This document shows, piece by piece, positions 39,805 to 48,561 of a stretch of DNA of 64,000 nt. Made by a program: the position numbers and the translations under genes. The notes below the pieces were generated by a model. The model saw nothing but the letters and a program-made list of their open reading frames with translations, was not told the origin of the DNA and ran no database searches. This DNA is from Leptolyngbya sp. 'hensonii' (GTDB taxonomy: Bacteria > Cyanobacteriota > Cyanobacteriia > GCF-001939115). Where the stretch lies: the NCBI RefSeq assembly GCF_001939115.1, contig NZ_MQTZ01000017.1:10869-74868 (forward strand), read 5' to 3'. Position 1 is the first letter of the stretch. Each line of letters opens with the position of its first letter.

Positions 39805-40216
39805 AAATCTCCAGTACCTGTCTACAGAAAGACTTTAGCTCATGAGCGGCTTCCTCTGCCGGACAGGTTTTTCCCTCAAAATCCCATTGGCCAATCGTCG
39901 AGAGTTGCCATTGCTTGCCGGTATGGTCAAACCCGGCTAGTTCAACCCCAATCGCTCGGCACTCCTCAGGATGCACCGGATCATCAGCCAGACGAATCTG
40001 CACCAAAATACTCCGGCTCTGAAACCGCCGCGATCGGCCAGGGAAATGAAAGCCGATGTCGATCGAATCAGGATCGACCAGATCCCGTGTATCAGGATCA
40101 TTCATCCAGGGCTTTAAATCAGAACGAACATCTTGAAATTTGGCCTTAAATAGCCCCACAACGCTAGCAATCTTACTGGCAGCTCGAAGGTTTGTCGCCT
40201 GTTCAGCAGCATTCAC
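39791..40216 (-). CDS. Conserved hypothetical protein upstream of polA
   Basis: 141 aa from GTG 40216. I chose this start because AGGAG sits 8 nt before it and because the upstream frame (to 40279) looks non-coding. Visible parts: an N-terminal helix (ATNLRAASKIASVVGLFKAKF), a central segment SIDIGFHFPGRSRRFQSRSILVQIRL and an acidic C-terminal helix (AAHELKSFCRQVLEIF). No family recognised. Overlaps polA by 14 bp, so translational coupling is likely. Confidence 0.72.
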   Translation of the reverse strand: MNAAEQATNLRAASKIASVVGLFKAKFQDVRSDLKPWMNDPDTRDLVDPDSIDIGFHFPGRSRRFQSRSILVQIRLADDPVHPEECRAIGVELAGFDHTGKQWQLSTIGQWDFEGKTCPAEEAAHELKSFCRQVLEIFDGS

Positions 40217-40360
40217 TCGCAGGACTCCTATCGGATGAAATTTTATGATAGCGATCGGTTCCAGGCCGACGCAAGCCAACCAGGAAAGGTCACTCTAAGG
40301 CCACTTCCAATTAACCTTATTTCAGCAGGGCTGGAAGTAGTCAGCAATACGACTCACACC

Positions 40361-40777
40361 CTAACGGCAATCTGCGTTTAAAGGCTCCACATCAAATTGC
40401 CTTTCCTCACTCCAGGCCGTCCACTGGCCATTGACTTTAGCCCTGACCTTCCAACGCCATCCGAGGCGATTGCGATCGATGATGTAACTGCCGGACTGTT
40501 TATCGATATACTCCGGAAGACGAATATTGGCATTATTGATCACTGGACTGGTCGCATTGGATCCTTTCACATACAAGTGATAGGCGGTGGCATTCGGCAC
40601 TGGCGACCAGATAAAAGTCCAGTAAATTCCACTCCGCAGGTTTTGGCAACCATTGTCTAACACATCTCCGATGTCTGGAAACAGCAGCCTGGGGGGAGGG
40701 GTAAAACTGCTGGGCTGGGCCAAGACCATGGGACTGAACAACAATACCGCCCAAAATCCGTAACAGAACTTGCTCAT
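40361..40777 (-). CDS. Small secreted fibronectin III-like protein
   Basis: 138 aa from ATG 40777 (MSKFCYGFWAVLLFSPMVLAQ, a clear signal peptide). The mature part looks like a single fibronectin type III-like beta-sandwich: WTFIWSPVPNATAYHLYVKG, WRWKVRAKVNGQWTAWSEERQFDV. Two Cys (in NGCQNL and NADCR) may form a disulphide. It lies 59 bp downstream of the secreted CHAT protein on the same strand, so a shared secreted function is plausible but unproven. Confidence 0.75.
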   Translation of the reverse strand: MSKFCYGFWAVLLFSPMVLAQPSSFTPPPRLLFPDIGDVLDNGCQNLRSGIYWTFIWSPVPNATAYHLYVKGSNATSPVINNANIRLPEYIDKQSGSYIIDRNRLGWRWKVRAKVNGQWTAWSEERQFDVEPLNADCR

Positions 40778-40836
40778 ATCGATTTTTCTCCTCACAGTAT
40801 TGGGACCTGGCCAGATGAATCAGGCCAGCGGATCGA

Positions 40837-43281
40837 TCAGTTTGCTTCACCAATCAGGATGAACCCAGCCCAGGCTTTCGGATCGGGATAGTCTTTCATC
40901 GTGGCCAGCATCGCCTGCCGTAACGCCTGCGCCTTATCCGGTTGGGTCTGCAAGTTCCGGTAGAAGCGGGTCATCAACTCCGCTGTGGGGCCATCTGGAA
41001 CTTTCCAGAGGGAGACCACCACCGTGGGCACCCCAGCAGCCAGCAGCGATCGGGACAATCCAATCACCCCTTCGCCGGTAATGATCCCCCCACCGGTATC
41101 ACAGGCACTCAGCACCACCAGTTCAGCCTGCAGCTTCAGATCAAAGATTTCATCCGCAGTGAGCAAGCCGCTGTCCTGTCCCTGGGAAGCCAGGGCTATC
41201 ACACCAGGAATGCCAGAGGCTGTCGTCTCATAGAGCAAGCCATGGGTGGCCAGGTGAATGATGCGAGCCTGAGACAGGCGCTGGAGCACAGCCTTTTTAG
41301 TCGCCTGTGCCCCTAACAGCGGGGGGGTTTGCAACAGTTTGCCGATCGCGATCGCCTCTTTTTCGGCCCCTGGTAGCTGGGTCAACTGTTGGGCTGCCGT
41401 ATTGGGCGTCAGGACCACTTTCGGCATGGTGGGATTGCCCACGATCAGCACATCCCCCTGGAAGGACTGGGCCTGATTGCGGCGCAATTGTTCCGTCAGG
41501 GTCAGCACCTGAATGGAGGGGGCTATGATCAGGGTATGGCGCTGAATCAAATAGGTCCCGGCGGGATCCTGTAACGCGGCAAAGGGCACCAGGAACAGAT
41601 CCCCCTGGGGAATCACAATCACCCGGTCCTGGGGATTGGACGGCAGCAGATCCGCGATCGGCGCAATCAACCATCGATGCAACTGTTGCAAATCCGGCTG
41701 CTGGATCTGGGGGAACGGTTCGTTCCCGATCGCGGGACTCTCCTGAAACTGCGCTCCCCGGTTCCTGACGCCGATCGCGATCTGACCCTGGGCCACCAGA
41801 CGCGCCAGGGAGGTCCTCTGCTGCGCCAAGGGTTTCAGGTCCATCCGACGGACCGTAATCTTCCCCGTGGGTTGCACCACATAAATCACCAGGTCCGTTG
41901 GCGGAGCAGGCTGCAAATTCGCCTCCAGATCAGGCTGCAGGATGGAGTATTGCACCAGAGTAGCCTGACGGGTTTTGGCCACCTGCTGCATGCGGCTCAC
42001 ATCCAGGGGGGGATCCAGGGGAGTGCCTGACAGGAGTTGTCCATAGTAAGAGAGCGCCAGGGAGAGGTCTACCAGCCCCTGATCCGGGTCCGGGACAAAT
42101 TCTCGAACCACCTGCGTTCCCTGCGCCATCTTACAGACCCCATTCAGACAAATTTTATGGATGGTAGGCTGCCGTCGCTCCCGCCAGGTTCCTTTCAAAG
42201 GCTGGCATATCCCATTACGACAGGTTTGCCCCCCGACTCCCCGGCTGCCTGTTGGGGCAGCAGCAGTCTGCCGAGCCGGTTGCTGTTGCATCACCGCTAA
42301 CCACTTGCGCCGATTCAGTAAGTTAGCCAGGGCACGGGCCCGCTTCTGCTCCGACACTTCCAGGGCCTGCTCTGGGTTGCCAGATGTCACTAGGAGCAGT
42401 TCCAGAATGTCGCTGCTTCCCCCGGACCCGATCGCCGTTGTCAAGGAGTCAATCCTACTGGAGGCAAAGCCCCCAAAAGGTAAGGAGGGCATGGCATTGG
42501 CAAAGTTCAACCATTGCTGCAGCACGGTCTGGGCTTCTGCCAGCCGCCCTGCCTTGTAGAGGGCATAGCCCAACTGGGGAGATGCCGCTGGTGGCTGGAC
42601 TGGCTTCAAGCCAGGGAATGATCCGGTGGGCACAGTAAACTGCTGCCAGCGCTGATTAGCTTGCACTTCTTTCTGGAAATACTCGATCGCCTGGGGATAC
42701 TTTTGCTGCCGCAAGGCAATTATGCCCAATCCGCTCCAAACCACAGTCTCACGCCAGGGAGCCAAGGCATCCGTCAGCCCCTGATTAGCCGTCAGACTTT
42801 GTTGATAGGACTGGATAGCCTGGGCGGAGTCCCCTGCTGCACCATAGGCATCTCCCAAAACCTTCAAAGCATAGGCTTCTTCACTGCGGTTACCTCCCGG
42901 CTGACGGGCGCGGGCCAGACGCTGCTGGGCTCCCTCGATCGCTCTGGCCGTCTCCTGGCGCAACAACAGCAGCATCTGCAACTGGGTAAATGCCTCCACT
43001 TCACCGGGACGGTCTTTCAATTCCTGGTACAGAGCCAGGGCGCGCTCCAGCTTCTGGGGTGAGGGCAAGGATTTCCGATCTGCCCGGTAGGGGTTCATGT
43101 ACCATTGCCAGAGTTCCGCCACCCCTGCCTGCAACAGGCGATCGGCCTCGGCTTTCCGATCGGTCATCGACTGCGCCTGGGCGGGAAACGAAAGTCCCAG
43201 ATCAGGGATGGAAGCACTATGCAGCAAGAAGCTACAGCCCAACACCGCCATCAGATAGGACGAGAGACAACGCAGACGCAT
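40837..43281 (-). CDS. Secreted TPR-CHAT (caspase-like) protein
   Basis: 814 aa. Signal peptide ending in AQA (about residue 37). TPR-like helices occupy ~40-330 (ALKVLGDAYGAAGDSAQAIQSYQQSL, GLGIIALRQQKYPQAIEYFQKEV). A linker at ~340-395 carries twin CxNGxC motifs (CRNGIC 354-359, CLNGVC 378-383). The CHAT domain lies at ~530-814 with the catalytic dyad: His680 in HLATHG and Cys727 in LSACDTGGG. CHAT proteases are clan CD cysteine peptidases; cyanobacteria hold many TPR-CHAT forms, including HetF. The predicted location is outside the cytoplasm. Confidence 0.9.
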   Translation of the reverse strand: MRLRCLSSYLMAVLGCSFLLHSASIPDLGLSFPAQAQSMTDRKAEADRLLQAGVAELWQWYMNPYRADRKSLPSPQKLERALALYQELKDRPGEVEAFTQLQMLLLLRQETARAIEGAQQRLARARQPGGNRSEEAYALKVLGDAYGAAGDSAQAIQSYQQSLTANQGLTDALAPWRETVVWSGLGIIALRQQKYPQAIEYFQKEVQANQRWQQFTVPTGSFPGLKPVQPPAASPQLGYALYKAGRLAEAQTVLQQWLNFANAMPSLPFGGFASSRIDSLTTAIGSGGSSDILELLLVTSGNPEQALEVSEQKRARALANLLNRRKWLAVMQQQPARQTAAAPTGSRGVGGQTCRNGICQPLKGTWRERRQPTIHKICLNGVCKMAQGTQVVREFVPDPDQGLVDLSLALSYYGQLLSGTPLDPPLDVSRMQQVAKTRQATLVQYSILQPDLEANLQPAPPTDLVIYVVQPTGKITVRRMDLKPLAQQRTSLARLVAQGQIAIGVRNRGAQFQESPAIGNEPFPQIQQPDLQQLHRWLIAPIADLLPSNPQDRVIVIPQGDLFLVPFAALQDPAGTYLIQRHTLIIAPSIQVLTLTEQLRRNQAQSFQGDVLIVGNPTMPKVVLTPNTAAQQLTQLPGAEKEAIAIGKLLQTPPLLGAQATKKAVLQRLSQARIIHLATHGLLYETTASGIPGVIALASQGQDSGLLTADEIFDLKLQAELVVLSACDTGGGIITGEGVIGLSRSLLAAGVPTVVVSLWKVPDGPTAELMTRFYRNLQTQPDKAQALRQAMLATMKDYPDPKAWAGFILIGEAN

Positions 43282-43559
43282 CCAGACATTCTCCCCAGAA
43301 GAAAACCACTTGCTAACAGTCTAGCCCCTGGCCCATCCAGCGTCAGGCGCAGCATCCAGGTTATAATTGCTACCCAAATCCCAGAACTCACCAGGCAGGG
43401 GGATGTAAAATCTGAAGGACGGGTCACTGCAGCGACTGCTAATCTTGGGAAAAGAGCAGTTAGTTTCACTACGATCGCACTGCCCATTCTCTCCACAGGC
43501 GTCGATAAAACGCCCCCGGTCAGCCAGCTCACCCTATTTCAGTTCTACTCAGAGTGGTC

Positions 43560-43991
43560 ATGAATACGTCTTGCCATATCATCGTTGAAGGAAATCCTGC
43601 TATCATTTTCGCCAGTCGTAACGGCAGCCCAGCCAGGGTCATGCCTGTTCTAGAGCCTTTTTTAGAGAAGTTCTGGCAGGAGCGGGATAGCTCTGGAGAA
43701 ACCCACGATACCCCTGAATGCCTGGTGGCTCAAATTATTGTTCGGTTCGGGTTTGAGAGCTGTGAAGATGACTTTTCTAACCTCAAAGTTGGCGTAGGGT
43801 TTAAAGCCAAGGCAGACTACCTGTACTGGATTGGGGAAGACCGATCGCTAACTGTCTGGGTGCCAGACATTGAATATCGCGGCAATCCGAAATCGGGTCT
43901 AGGGGGCTGTCGCCTCTGGACGAAAGATGCGATCGTAGATCGGAATCTAGTCAGCTCCTGTGCCTATCCCCGGGAAAGCAATCATCCCTAG
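43560..43991 (+). CDS. Hypothetical protein
   Basis: 143 aa from ATG 43560 (a GTG at 43554 is two codons upstream). Soluble, acidic. Segments seen: VEGNPAIIFASRNGSPARVMPVLEPFLEKFW, CLVAQIIVRFGFESCEDDF, GVGFKAKADYLYWIGEDRSLTVWVPD. No family recognised and no signal peptide. It is divergent from the CHAT gene with a 278-bp gap and is followed by a dispersed repeat. Confidence 0.65.
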   Translation: MNTSCHIIVEGNPAIIFASRNGSPARVMPVLEPFLEKFWQERDSSGETHDTPECLVAQIIVRFGFESCEDDFSNLKVGVGFKAKADYLYWIGEDRSLTVWVPDIEYRGNPKSGLGGCRLWTKDAIVDRNLVSSCAYPRESNHP

Positions 43992-44024
43992 TGGGTCATT
44001 GGCCTGAATTGTGGCCATTACTGG

Positions 44025-44105
44025 CCTCACCCTAAATCCCTCTCCCTCTGGGCGAGGGACTTCAATCAGGCTCTCTTTCTCCCCTGAGGAGCAGGGATGA
44101 GGGTA
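44025..44105. repeat. Dispersed palindromic repeat (CCTCACCCTAAATCCCTCTCCC type)
   Basis: CCTCACCCTAAATCCCTCTC opens the element, CGAGGGACTT follows, and CAGGGATGAGGGT (44092-44104) closes it in inverted form. This is the familiar intergenic repeat of cyanobacteria that folds into a long imperfect hairpin. It lies in the gap between convergent genes. Confidence 0.6.
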
Positions 44106-44154
44106 GTAATGACGATGTTTCGGCCAAATGCCCCCCTAGGTGCAGGTGATCCCG

Positions 44155-44484
44155 TCAGGGCACAAAGGGCTTCACCACGATCTCGGTAGAAGCCTGTATG
44201 GCCCAAAATCGTAAGACTGCGATATGACAGAGACACAGCAGCCGCAGGCGGTTAATCCAGGGGGTGCGATGGCGGGCGATCCAGATCACCAGGATCACCC
44301 CATTCAGCACCACAGAATCCAGGAGAAAAATAAGATCCCAACTGTTCTGGCAGATCAGGCGGGTGGCATACATTCCGGAACTGGTCCCCGTAAACCAGAC
44401 CTGGGCTCCCAGGAAGGCCACAAAATAGCTCCCTTCCCCGATCAGCAGAATGGGCAGGATGGACCAGCGGATCAGTGATTGCAT
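44155..44484 (-). CDS. Small three-helix membrane protein
   Basis: 109 aa with three membrane helices (WSILPILLIGEGSYFVAFLGA, FLLDSVVLNGVILVIWI, LRLLCLCHIAVLRFWAI). Preceded by the strong Shine-Dalgarno AGGAGG at 44491-44496. It is the last gene of a likely operon of aldo/keto reductase, 33-codon ORF and this protein. No family recognised. Confidence 0.68.
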   Translation of the reverse strand: MQSLIRWSILPILLIGEGSYFVAFLGAQVWFTGTSSGMYATRLICQNSWDLIFLLDSVVLNGVILVIWIARHRTPWINRLRLLCLCHIAVLRFWAIQASTEIVVKPFVP

Positions 44485-44496
44485 GCCCCTGTCCTC

Positions 44497-44598
44497 CTAA
44501 TCAAACAACCAGTCGCCGCGACGGGTGGGTTCCACTAGCAGAAACCCGATCAGCAACCTACAGACCAGACAGTGCATCCCCCAGTAGGCAATTGCCAT
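44497..44598 (-). CDS. 33-codon small protein between AKR and membrane protein
   Basis: The ATG at 44598 is one base after the TAG of the aldo/keto reductase (TAGTATG), and the frame stays open for 33 codons to TAG at 44497. The product starts MAIAYWGMHCLVCRLLIGFL and ends VEPTRRGDWLFD. It has one hydrophobic helix, a CxxC pair and a charged end. The next gene's AGGAGG begins in its stop codon. Position and spacing suggest coupled translation. No homologue recognised. Confidence 0.55.
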   Translation of the reverse strand: MAIAYWGMHCLVCRLLIGFLLVEPTRRGDWLFD

Positions 44599-44599
44599 A

Positions 44600-45547
44600 C
44601 TAATTCAACCAGGGGCGGCTGGCCCTCTCCAGATTTTCCAGTTCCTCAGCAGTCATTTTCCACTTCAGGCATCCCAGATTCTGACGCACCTGCTCTGCCG
44701 TTTTTATCCCAACGATCGGAATCACGTTCCCCTGGGCGATCAGCCAGTTGAGAGCCACCTGAGCGGGGGTTTTCCCATAGAGGTCGGCGATCTGCCGCAA
44801 CAACCGGGTCACGGGGGCAATCTTGTCCATCCCTTCCCGACCAAACCGGGTATCAAACTGACGAGCCCCTGCTGGAGGCTTGGAATAGGCCGTATACTTG
44901 CCGGTCAATAATCCCTGGGCTAGAGGGCTGTAGGCCAGGATCGTCACCCCCAGATCGCGGGCTGCCGCGATCGTGCCCTGGCTCTCCACCTGACGACTGA
45001 GCAGGGAATACCGGACCTGGTTGGAGGCCAAGCGCACTCCCCGATCGGCCAGAATTTGGTGAGCTTCCCGCATCTGAGCAGCGGAATAATTGCTCACTCC
45101 CACTGCGATCGTGCGCCCCAACTTCACCTCATCGGCTAGGGCATTCATCAGGGTTTTCTGACTTGTCAGAAACGCAAAGGGCCAGTGGATCTGATAGAGC
45201 AGAATCTGTTTGGCCTGCAATCGCTCCAGACTTTTGCTCAGGGCGATTTTGACGGCCTGCCCTGAGAGTCGCCAGGGCAGGGGACCATACTTGGTGGCAA
45301 TTTGTACCGTGGCTCCTGTCTCCTTGACAAACTGCCCCAGCAACTGTTCCGAGGTGCCTGGACCATAGACTTCAGCCGTATCAAAGAAGGTCAACCCGGC
45401 ATGAACAGCTGCATCAAAAGCCTGCCTGACTTCGGCAGCCCCATAGTCTTTGCCGTAACTCCAAAATAACTTGTCTCCCCAAGCCCAGGTTCCTAAGCAG
45501 AGCGCAGGTACAGTCGGGCCATTGGCCCCCAGCGTTGTGGTTTGCAT
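44600..45547 (-). CDS. Aldo/keto reductase
   Basis: 315 aa from ATG 45547 (MQTTTLGANGPTVPALCLGTW); upstream codons to 45685 run into the apcC terminator and are not family-like. Catalytic tetrad visible: Asp and Tyr in FFDTAEVYGPG, Lys in IATKYGP, His in LYQIHWPF. The C-terminal NADPH-binding part includes VIPIVGIKTAEQVRQNLGCL. Resembles the plant and cyanobacterial AKR family with NADPH-dependent reduction of aldehydes. Substrate not known. Confidence 0.92.
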   Translation of the reverse strand: MQTTTLGANGPTVPALCLGTWAWGDKLFWSYGKDYGAAEVRQAFDAAVHAGLTFFDTAEVYGPGTSEQLLGQFVKETGATVQIATKYGPLPWRLSGQAVKIALSKSLERLQAKQILLYQIHWPFAFLTSQKTLMNALADEVKLGRTIAVGVSNYSAAQMREAHQILADRGVRLASNQVRYSLLSRQVESQGTIAAARDLGVTILAYSPLAQGLLTGKYTAYSKPPAGARQFDTRFGREGMDKIAPVTRLLRQIADLYGKTPAQVALNWLIAQGNVIPIVGIKTAEQVRQNLGCLKWKMTAEELENLERASRPWLN

Positions 45548-45656
45548 CACAGAGCTTCCTGACGAATTGACATTTTCAGTGTAGCCTCCGACCCGCCAGA
45601 CAGGTCCTTCCTGGCACAACGGTTGACGAACACTCCTGTCAAAAAGCCCAAAAGTG

Positions 45657-45680
45657 AAAAAGAGGCCATTTTGGACCTCT
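45657..45680 (-). terminator. Intrinsic terminator of apcABC
   Basis: AGAGGCC (45661-45667), loop ATTTT, GGACCTCT (45673-45680), with a TTTT run on the minus strand (45657-45660). It lies 34 bp beyond the apcC stop. Confidence 0.75.
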
Positions 45681-45714
45681 TCCACAGCTAATTGTCGCTC
45701 GGAAATAGAGAATT

Positions 45715-45918
45715 TTATGCCAAACCAGTATTCGCACCAGGACGACCGGTAGCCAGCTCAACCTTAACAATCTTGCCGCCCATTTTCATGATCCGCTGCT
45801 GCTCACGAAACCAGTTTTCGAAGGGAACCAGCTTGGTGAAGTAGGTATTCTGCAGTTCACGCTGGGTGCGGATGCGAGTTTGACTTGGAACACAAGCAGT
45901 AATCTTAAACATGCGCAT
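45715..45918 (-). CDS. apcC: Phycobilisome core small linker ApcC (Lc7.8)
   Basis: 67 aa, near-identical in pattern to cyanobacterial ApcC: MRMFKITACVPSQTRIRTQR, ELQNTYFTKLVPFENWF, then a GGKIVKVELATGRPG end. It caps allophycocyanin trimers at the ends of core cylinders. It is last in the apcABC operon, after a 263-bp gap that may allow its separate expression level. Confidence 0.97.
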   Translation of the reverse strand: MRMFKITACVPSQTRIRTQRELQNTYFTKLVPFENWFREQQRIMKMGGKIVKVELATGRPGANTGLA

Positions 45919-46181
45919 GGCTAATCTCTCCCAAACTGAGCCAGAAAAATGACAAGGATCTCAACGGATTAACTTAATAATGATTCCAAAGCCTGGAACA
46001 TCTCAGTCACTGCCAGATTATTGAAACCAATCTAGTCATGAAACAAGTCATGAGACAAGCCTGCAATAATATGGCACTCACTCAAGACATCCCAGGCTTC
46101 AGACTTAACAGTTTTGAGCCCTAAGCATCACGTTTGGTCAATTAGACCAACCCTCAGCCCCAGAACCCATAACTCGCAGAT

Positions 46182-46667
46182 CTAGCTCAAGCCAGAGCAG
46201 ATGTAGTCGAGGTAAACACCCATTTCCTTACCAGCATCAGCGCCTACCAAGCTGGCAGTCACTTCTTTGATGGCTTGGATAGCCTGGACAGTAGCACCAA
46301 CGGGTACACCCAGGGAGTTGTAGGTCTCTTTCAGACCGTTCAGAACCCGCTCATCCAGGATGGAGGGGTCGCCAGCCAGCATGGCATAGGTGGCATAACG
46401 GAGGTAGTAGTCCAAGTCGCGGATGCAAGCAGCATAGCGACGGGTGGTGTACATGTTGCCACCGGGACGGGTGATGTCAGAGTACAGCAGGGACTTAGCC
46501 ACAGCTTCTTTAACGATCGCAGCCGCGTTAGCGCTGATCGCGGTAGCTGCACGAACCCGCAGTTCACCAGTGGAGAAATAAGCTTTCAGCTTATCTAAAG
46601 CGGAGGAGTCTAAATACTTACCTTGAACGTCAGATGAATTGATAACAGCAGTGATTGCGTCTTGCAT
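46182..46667 (-). CDS. apcB: Allophycocyanin beta subunit
   Basis: 161 aa. Phycocyanobilin attachment Cys81 in [21 protein letters not shown]; Asn71 in TRPGGNMY is the usual methylated Asn. Length and sequence pattern are exactly those of ApcB. Forms the phycobilisome core with ApcA. 59 bp downstream of apcA. Confidence 0.98.
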   Translation of the reverse strand: MQDAITAVINSSDVQGKYLDSSALDKLKAYFSTGELRVRAATAISANAAAIVKEAVAKSLLYSDITRPGGNMYTTRRYAACIRDLDYYLRYATYAMLAGDPSILDERVLNGLKETYNSLGVPVGATVQAIQAIKEVTASLVGADAGKEMGVYLDYICSGLS

Positions 46668-46726
46668 GTTTTTACTTCCTTAAAGTTATGTAGTCTGGAT
46701 TGTTGACCTTGAGGCAGGTTAACACC

Positions 46727-47212
46727 CTACTGCATTGCACCAATGACGTAGTCGAAGTAGGAGCCAGCTTCAGCAGCATCTTCACCAGACAGCAGGGAAG
46801 AAGCCACGCTCTTCATAGCCCGAACGCCTTCAACGATAGCGTCGATGGGGGTACCCAGGGATTTGTACATTTCACGAACACCCACGATACCGATTTCTTC
46901 GATCGGGGTCACGTCGCCAGCCACAACACCGTAGGTCACGAGACGCAGGTAGTAGTCCAGGTCACGCAGACAGGTTGCAGTCATTTCTTCACCGTAAGCG
47001 TTGCCACCGGGGGAAACCACATCAGGGCGCTTCTGGAACAGTTGGTCACCAGCTTGCTTCACGATGCGCTCACGAGACTCGGTCAGAACCTGAGCAATCC
47101 GAAGACGGCGCTCACCGGTAGAAACGAAGCCTTTGATCCGGTCCAGTTCGCCTGGGCTCAGATAACGAGCTTCAGCATCAGCATTCACGATTGATTTCGT
47201 GACGATACTCAT
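46727..47212 (-). CDS. apcA: Allophycocyanin alpha subunit
   Basis: 161 aa. Chromophore Cys81 in [21 protein letters not shown]. Starts [21 protein letters not shown], as in other cyanobacteria. Shine-Dalgarno GGAGGA lies at 47221-47226 (minus strand). The apcE core-membrane linker, often directly upstream, is not here; the upstream gene is a YbjN-type protein. Confidence 0.98.
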   Translation of the reverse strand: MSIVTKSIVNADAEARYLSPGELDRIKGFVSTGERRLRIAQVLTESRERIVKQAGDQLFQKRPDVVSPGGNAYGEEMTATCLRDLDYYLRLVTYGVVAGDVTPIEEIGIVGVREMYKSLGTPIDAIVEGVRAMKSVASSLLSGEDAAEAGSYFDYVIGAMQ

Positions 47213-47239
47213 TGATCAGTTCCTCCAAGATGTAAAACC

Positions 47240-47255
47240 GGGGTATTTATACCCC
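47240..47255 (-). promoter_or_regulatory. Palindromic hairpin in the apcA leader
   Basis: GGGGTAT (47240-47246), TT, ATACCCC (47249-47255): a perfect 7-bp inverted repeat about 14 bp upstream of the apcA Shine-Dalgarno. In RNA it gives GGGGUAU-AA-AUACCCC. It may stabilise the abundant apc mRNA 5' end or tune ribosome access; this role is inference. Confidence 0.5.
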
Positions 47256-47364
47256 CTCTGATTTTTGGAAAAGAGGTTCAGGGCAGAGTATTCTCAGCCA
47301 CCCACCGGAATCATTTTCCGGCATTGAGTTCACACTCTAAGGTTCTTCTTAATAGTTTTTAATA

Positions 47365-47850
47365 CTAAGCCTCTTCCGTCTCATCTTCACCCAGGGGTGC
47401 AGGGACGAGCTGACGATCGAGGGCTCGCTGGCCTCCCCACTTCGCCACAATCTTGTCATCATACTCATCGGCAAATTTGATCACGGTAATAACCGAGGTT
47501 TTCAGCTCTTGCTTATCGCAGGTGGAACCCACAAGACTGTGCTCAAACATGACATCATCCTGGCTGTCAATCGAGAATCTGCCGAAGTAGAGACTGTCAT
47601 TCTCTCGCAGCAAGTAGTACATCAAGTCAGGCGTAATTTCAATATTGGTAACCACACAGGCCTGGGTGACCACGATCGCCTCCGTTTCCCCCCAGGGAAC
47701 AACTTCTGTAAATGCCGAAGCTGAACCAAAGTTAACGGTAAACAACGGTTCTCGATCGTTCATCGTCAGGATGGCATCTTGAAACAGTTCTTCCATCCAG
47801 GGCTTGATTTTCTCATAGCAAGATTTTTGCACTGGTGTCACAAATTCCAT
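47365..47850 (-). CDS. YbjN-domain protein
   Basis: 161 aa from ATG 47850 (MEFVTPVQKSCYEKIKPWME). It matches the YbjN/type III secretion chaperone-like fold: an N-terminal helix pair, then strands such as LFTVNFGSASAFTEVVPWGETEAIVVTQACVV, and DLMYYLLRENDSLYFGRFSID. Cyanobacterial members are conserved but of uncertain role; proteins of this fold often act as chaperones or stress-response factors. It lies 152 bp upstream of apcA on the same strand. Confidence 0.85.
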   Translation of the reverse strand: MEFVTPVQKSCYEKIKPWMEELFQDAILTMNDREPLFTVNFGSASAFTEVVPWGETEAIVVTQACVVTNIEITPDLMYYLLRENDSLYFGRFSIDSQDDVMFEHSLVGSTCDKQELKTSVITVIKFADEYDDKIVAKWGGQRALDRQLVPAPLGEDETEEA

Positions 47851-48017
47851 GGGGTTGCTCCTTAATCCTGGGCTGTTTAGATGGTACTCCAAGCCAACTC
47901 TTGCGGATATTGCATACAATCCAGATCTACTCCGGTTTCAGCCAATAATGACCGGAAAAATAATGGGAACCCAAAGATCTACCCGCCACTCCTCATCCTT
48001 ATGGGTTACTGAGAACT

Positions 48018-48536
48018 ATGCTGAAACCAACCATACCCGTCCTCATCGCCAGTTTAGTCGGGCTATCCTGTTGCACGACAGCAGCTCTGGCGTCCATCTC
48101 CACTCCCTTTGGCGACTATCCAGACACCACTCCTCAAGAGGCTGAAAACCTTCTCTGCTACATGCGACTCAGCAATGGCACCGCCTTAAATTTGTCCAGT
48201 CTGTGTGGTAATCAGCAACTCCTGACGATGCCGGTCCAGGAGTTACCGGTTTCAGAGGTCTCCCCCCAAAACTCCGCCGAGACGCAAGAGCCTGATGTCG
48301 CTGTTGTTCAGCTCGGACGCTCCGGCAACAGCATTGTTGGCCGGGTGCAAAACAATACCGGCAGAACCGCTAAGTCCATCATCGTGAACTATCAGATCGT
48401 CGGGGCCGATAACAAAATCACCACCGGATTTGCGATCGTTCAACCGGTCAATCTGGCCCCTGGTCAATCCGGTCAATTCCGGGGAGAAGGGAGCAGTGCA
48501 GGCAAGGTTAAAATAACGTCAGTAGACTGGGACTGA
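48018..48536 (+). CDS. Secreted FxLYD-like hypothetical protein
   Basis: 172 aa. Signal peptide (LIASLVGLSCCTTAALAS). A ~60-residue region with two Cys (ENLLCYMRLSNGT, SSLCGNQQL) is followed by a linker and a C-terminal beta-sandwich like FxLYD domains (NSIVGRVQNNTGRTAKSIIVNYQIV, LAPGQSGQFRG). It probably sits in the periplasm. 25 bp upstream of the phosphoesterase on the same strand. Confidence 0.75.
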   Translation: MLKPTIPVLIASLVGLSCCTTAALASISTPFGDYPDTTPQEAENLLCYMRLSNGTALNLSSLCGNQQLLTMPVQELPVSEVSPQNSAETQEPDVAVVQLGRSGNSIVGRVQNNTGRTAKSIIVNYQIVGADNKITTGFAIVQPVNLAPGQSGQFRGEGSSAGKVKITSVDWD

Positions 48537-48561
48537 TAGGGCTGAGACGGAGACATAGGGA

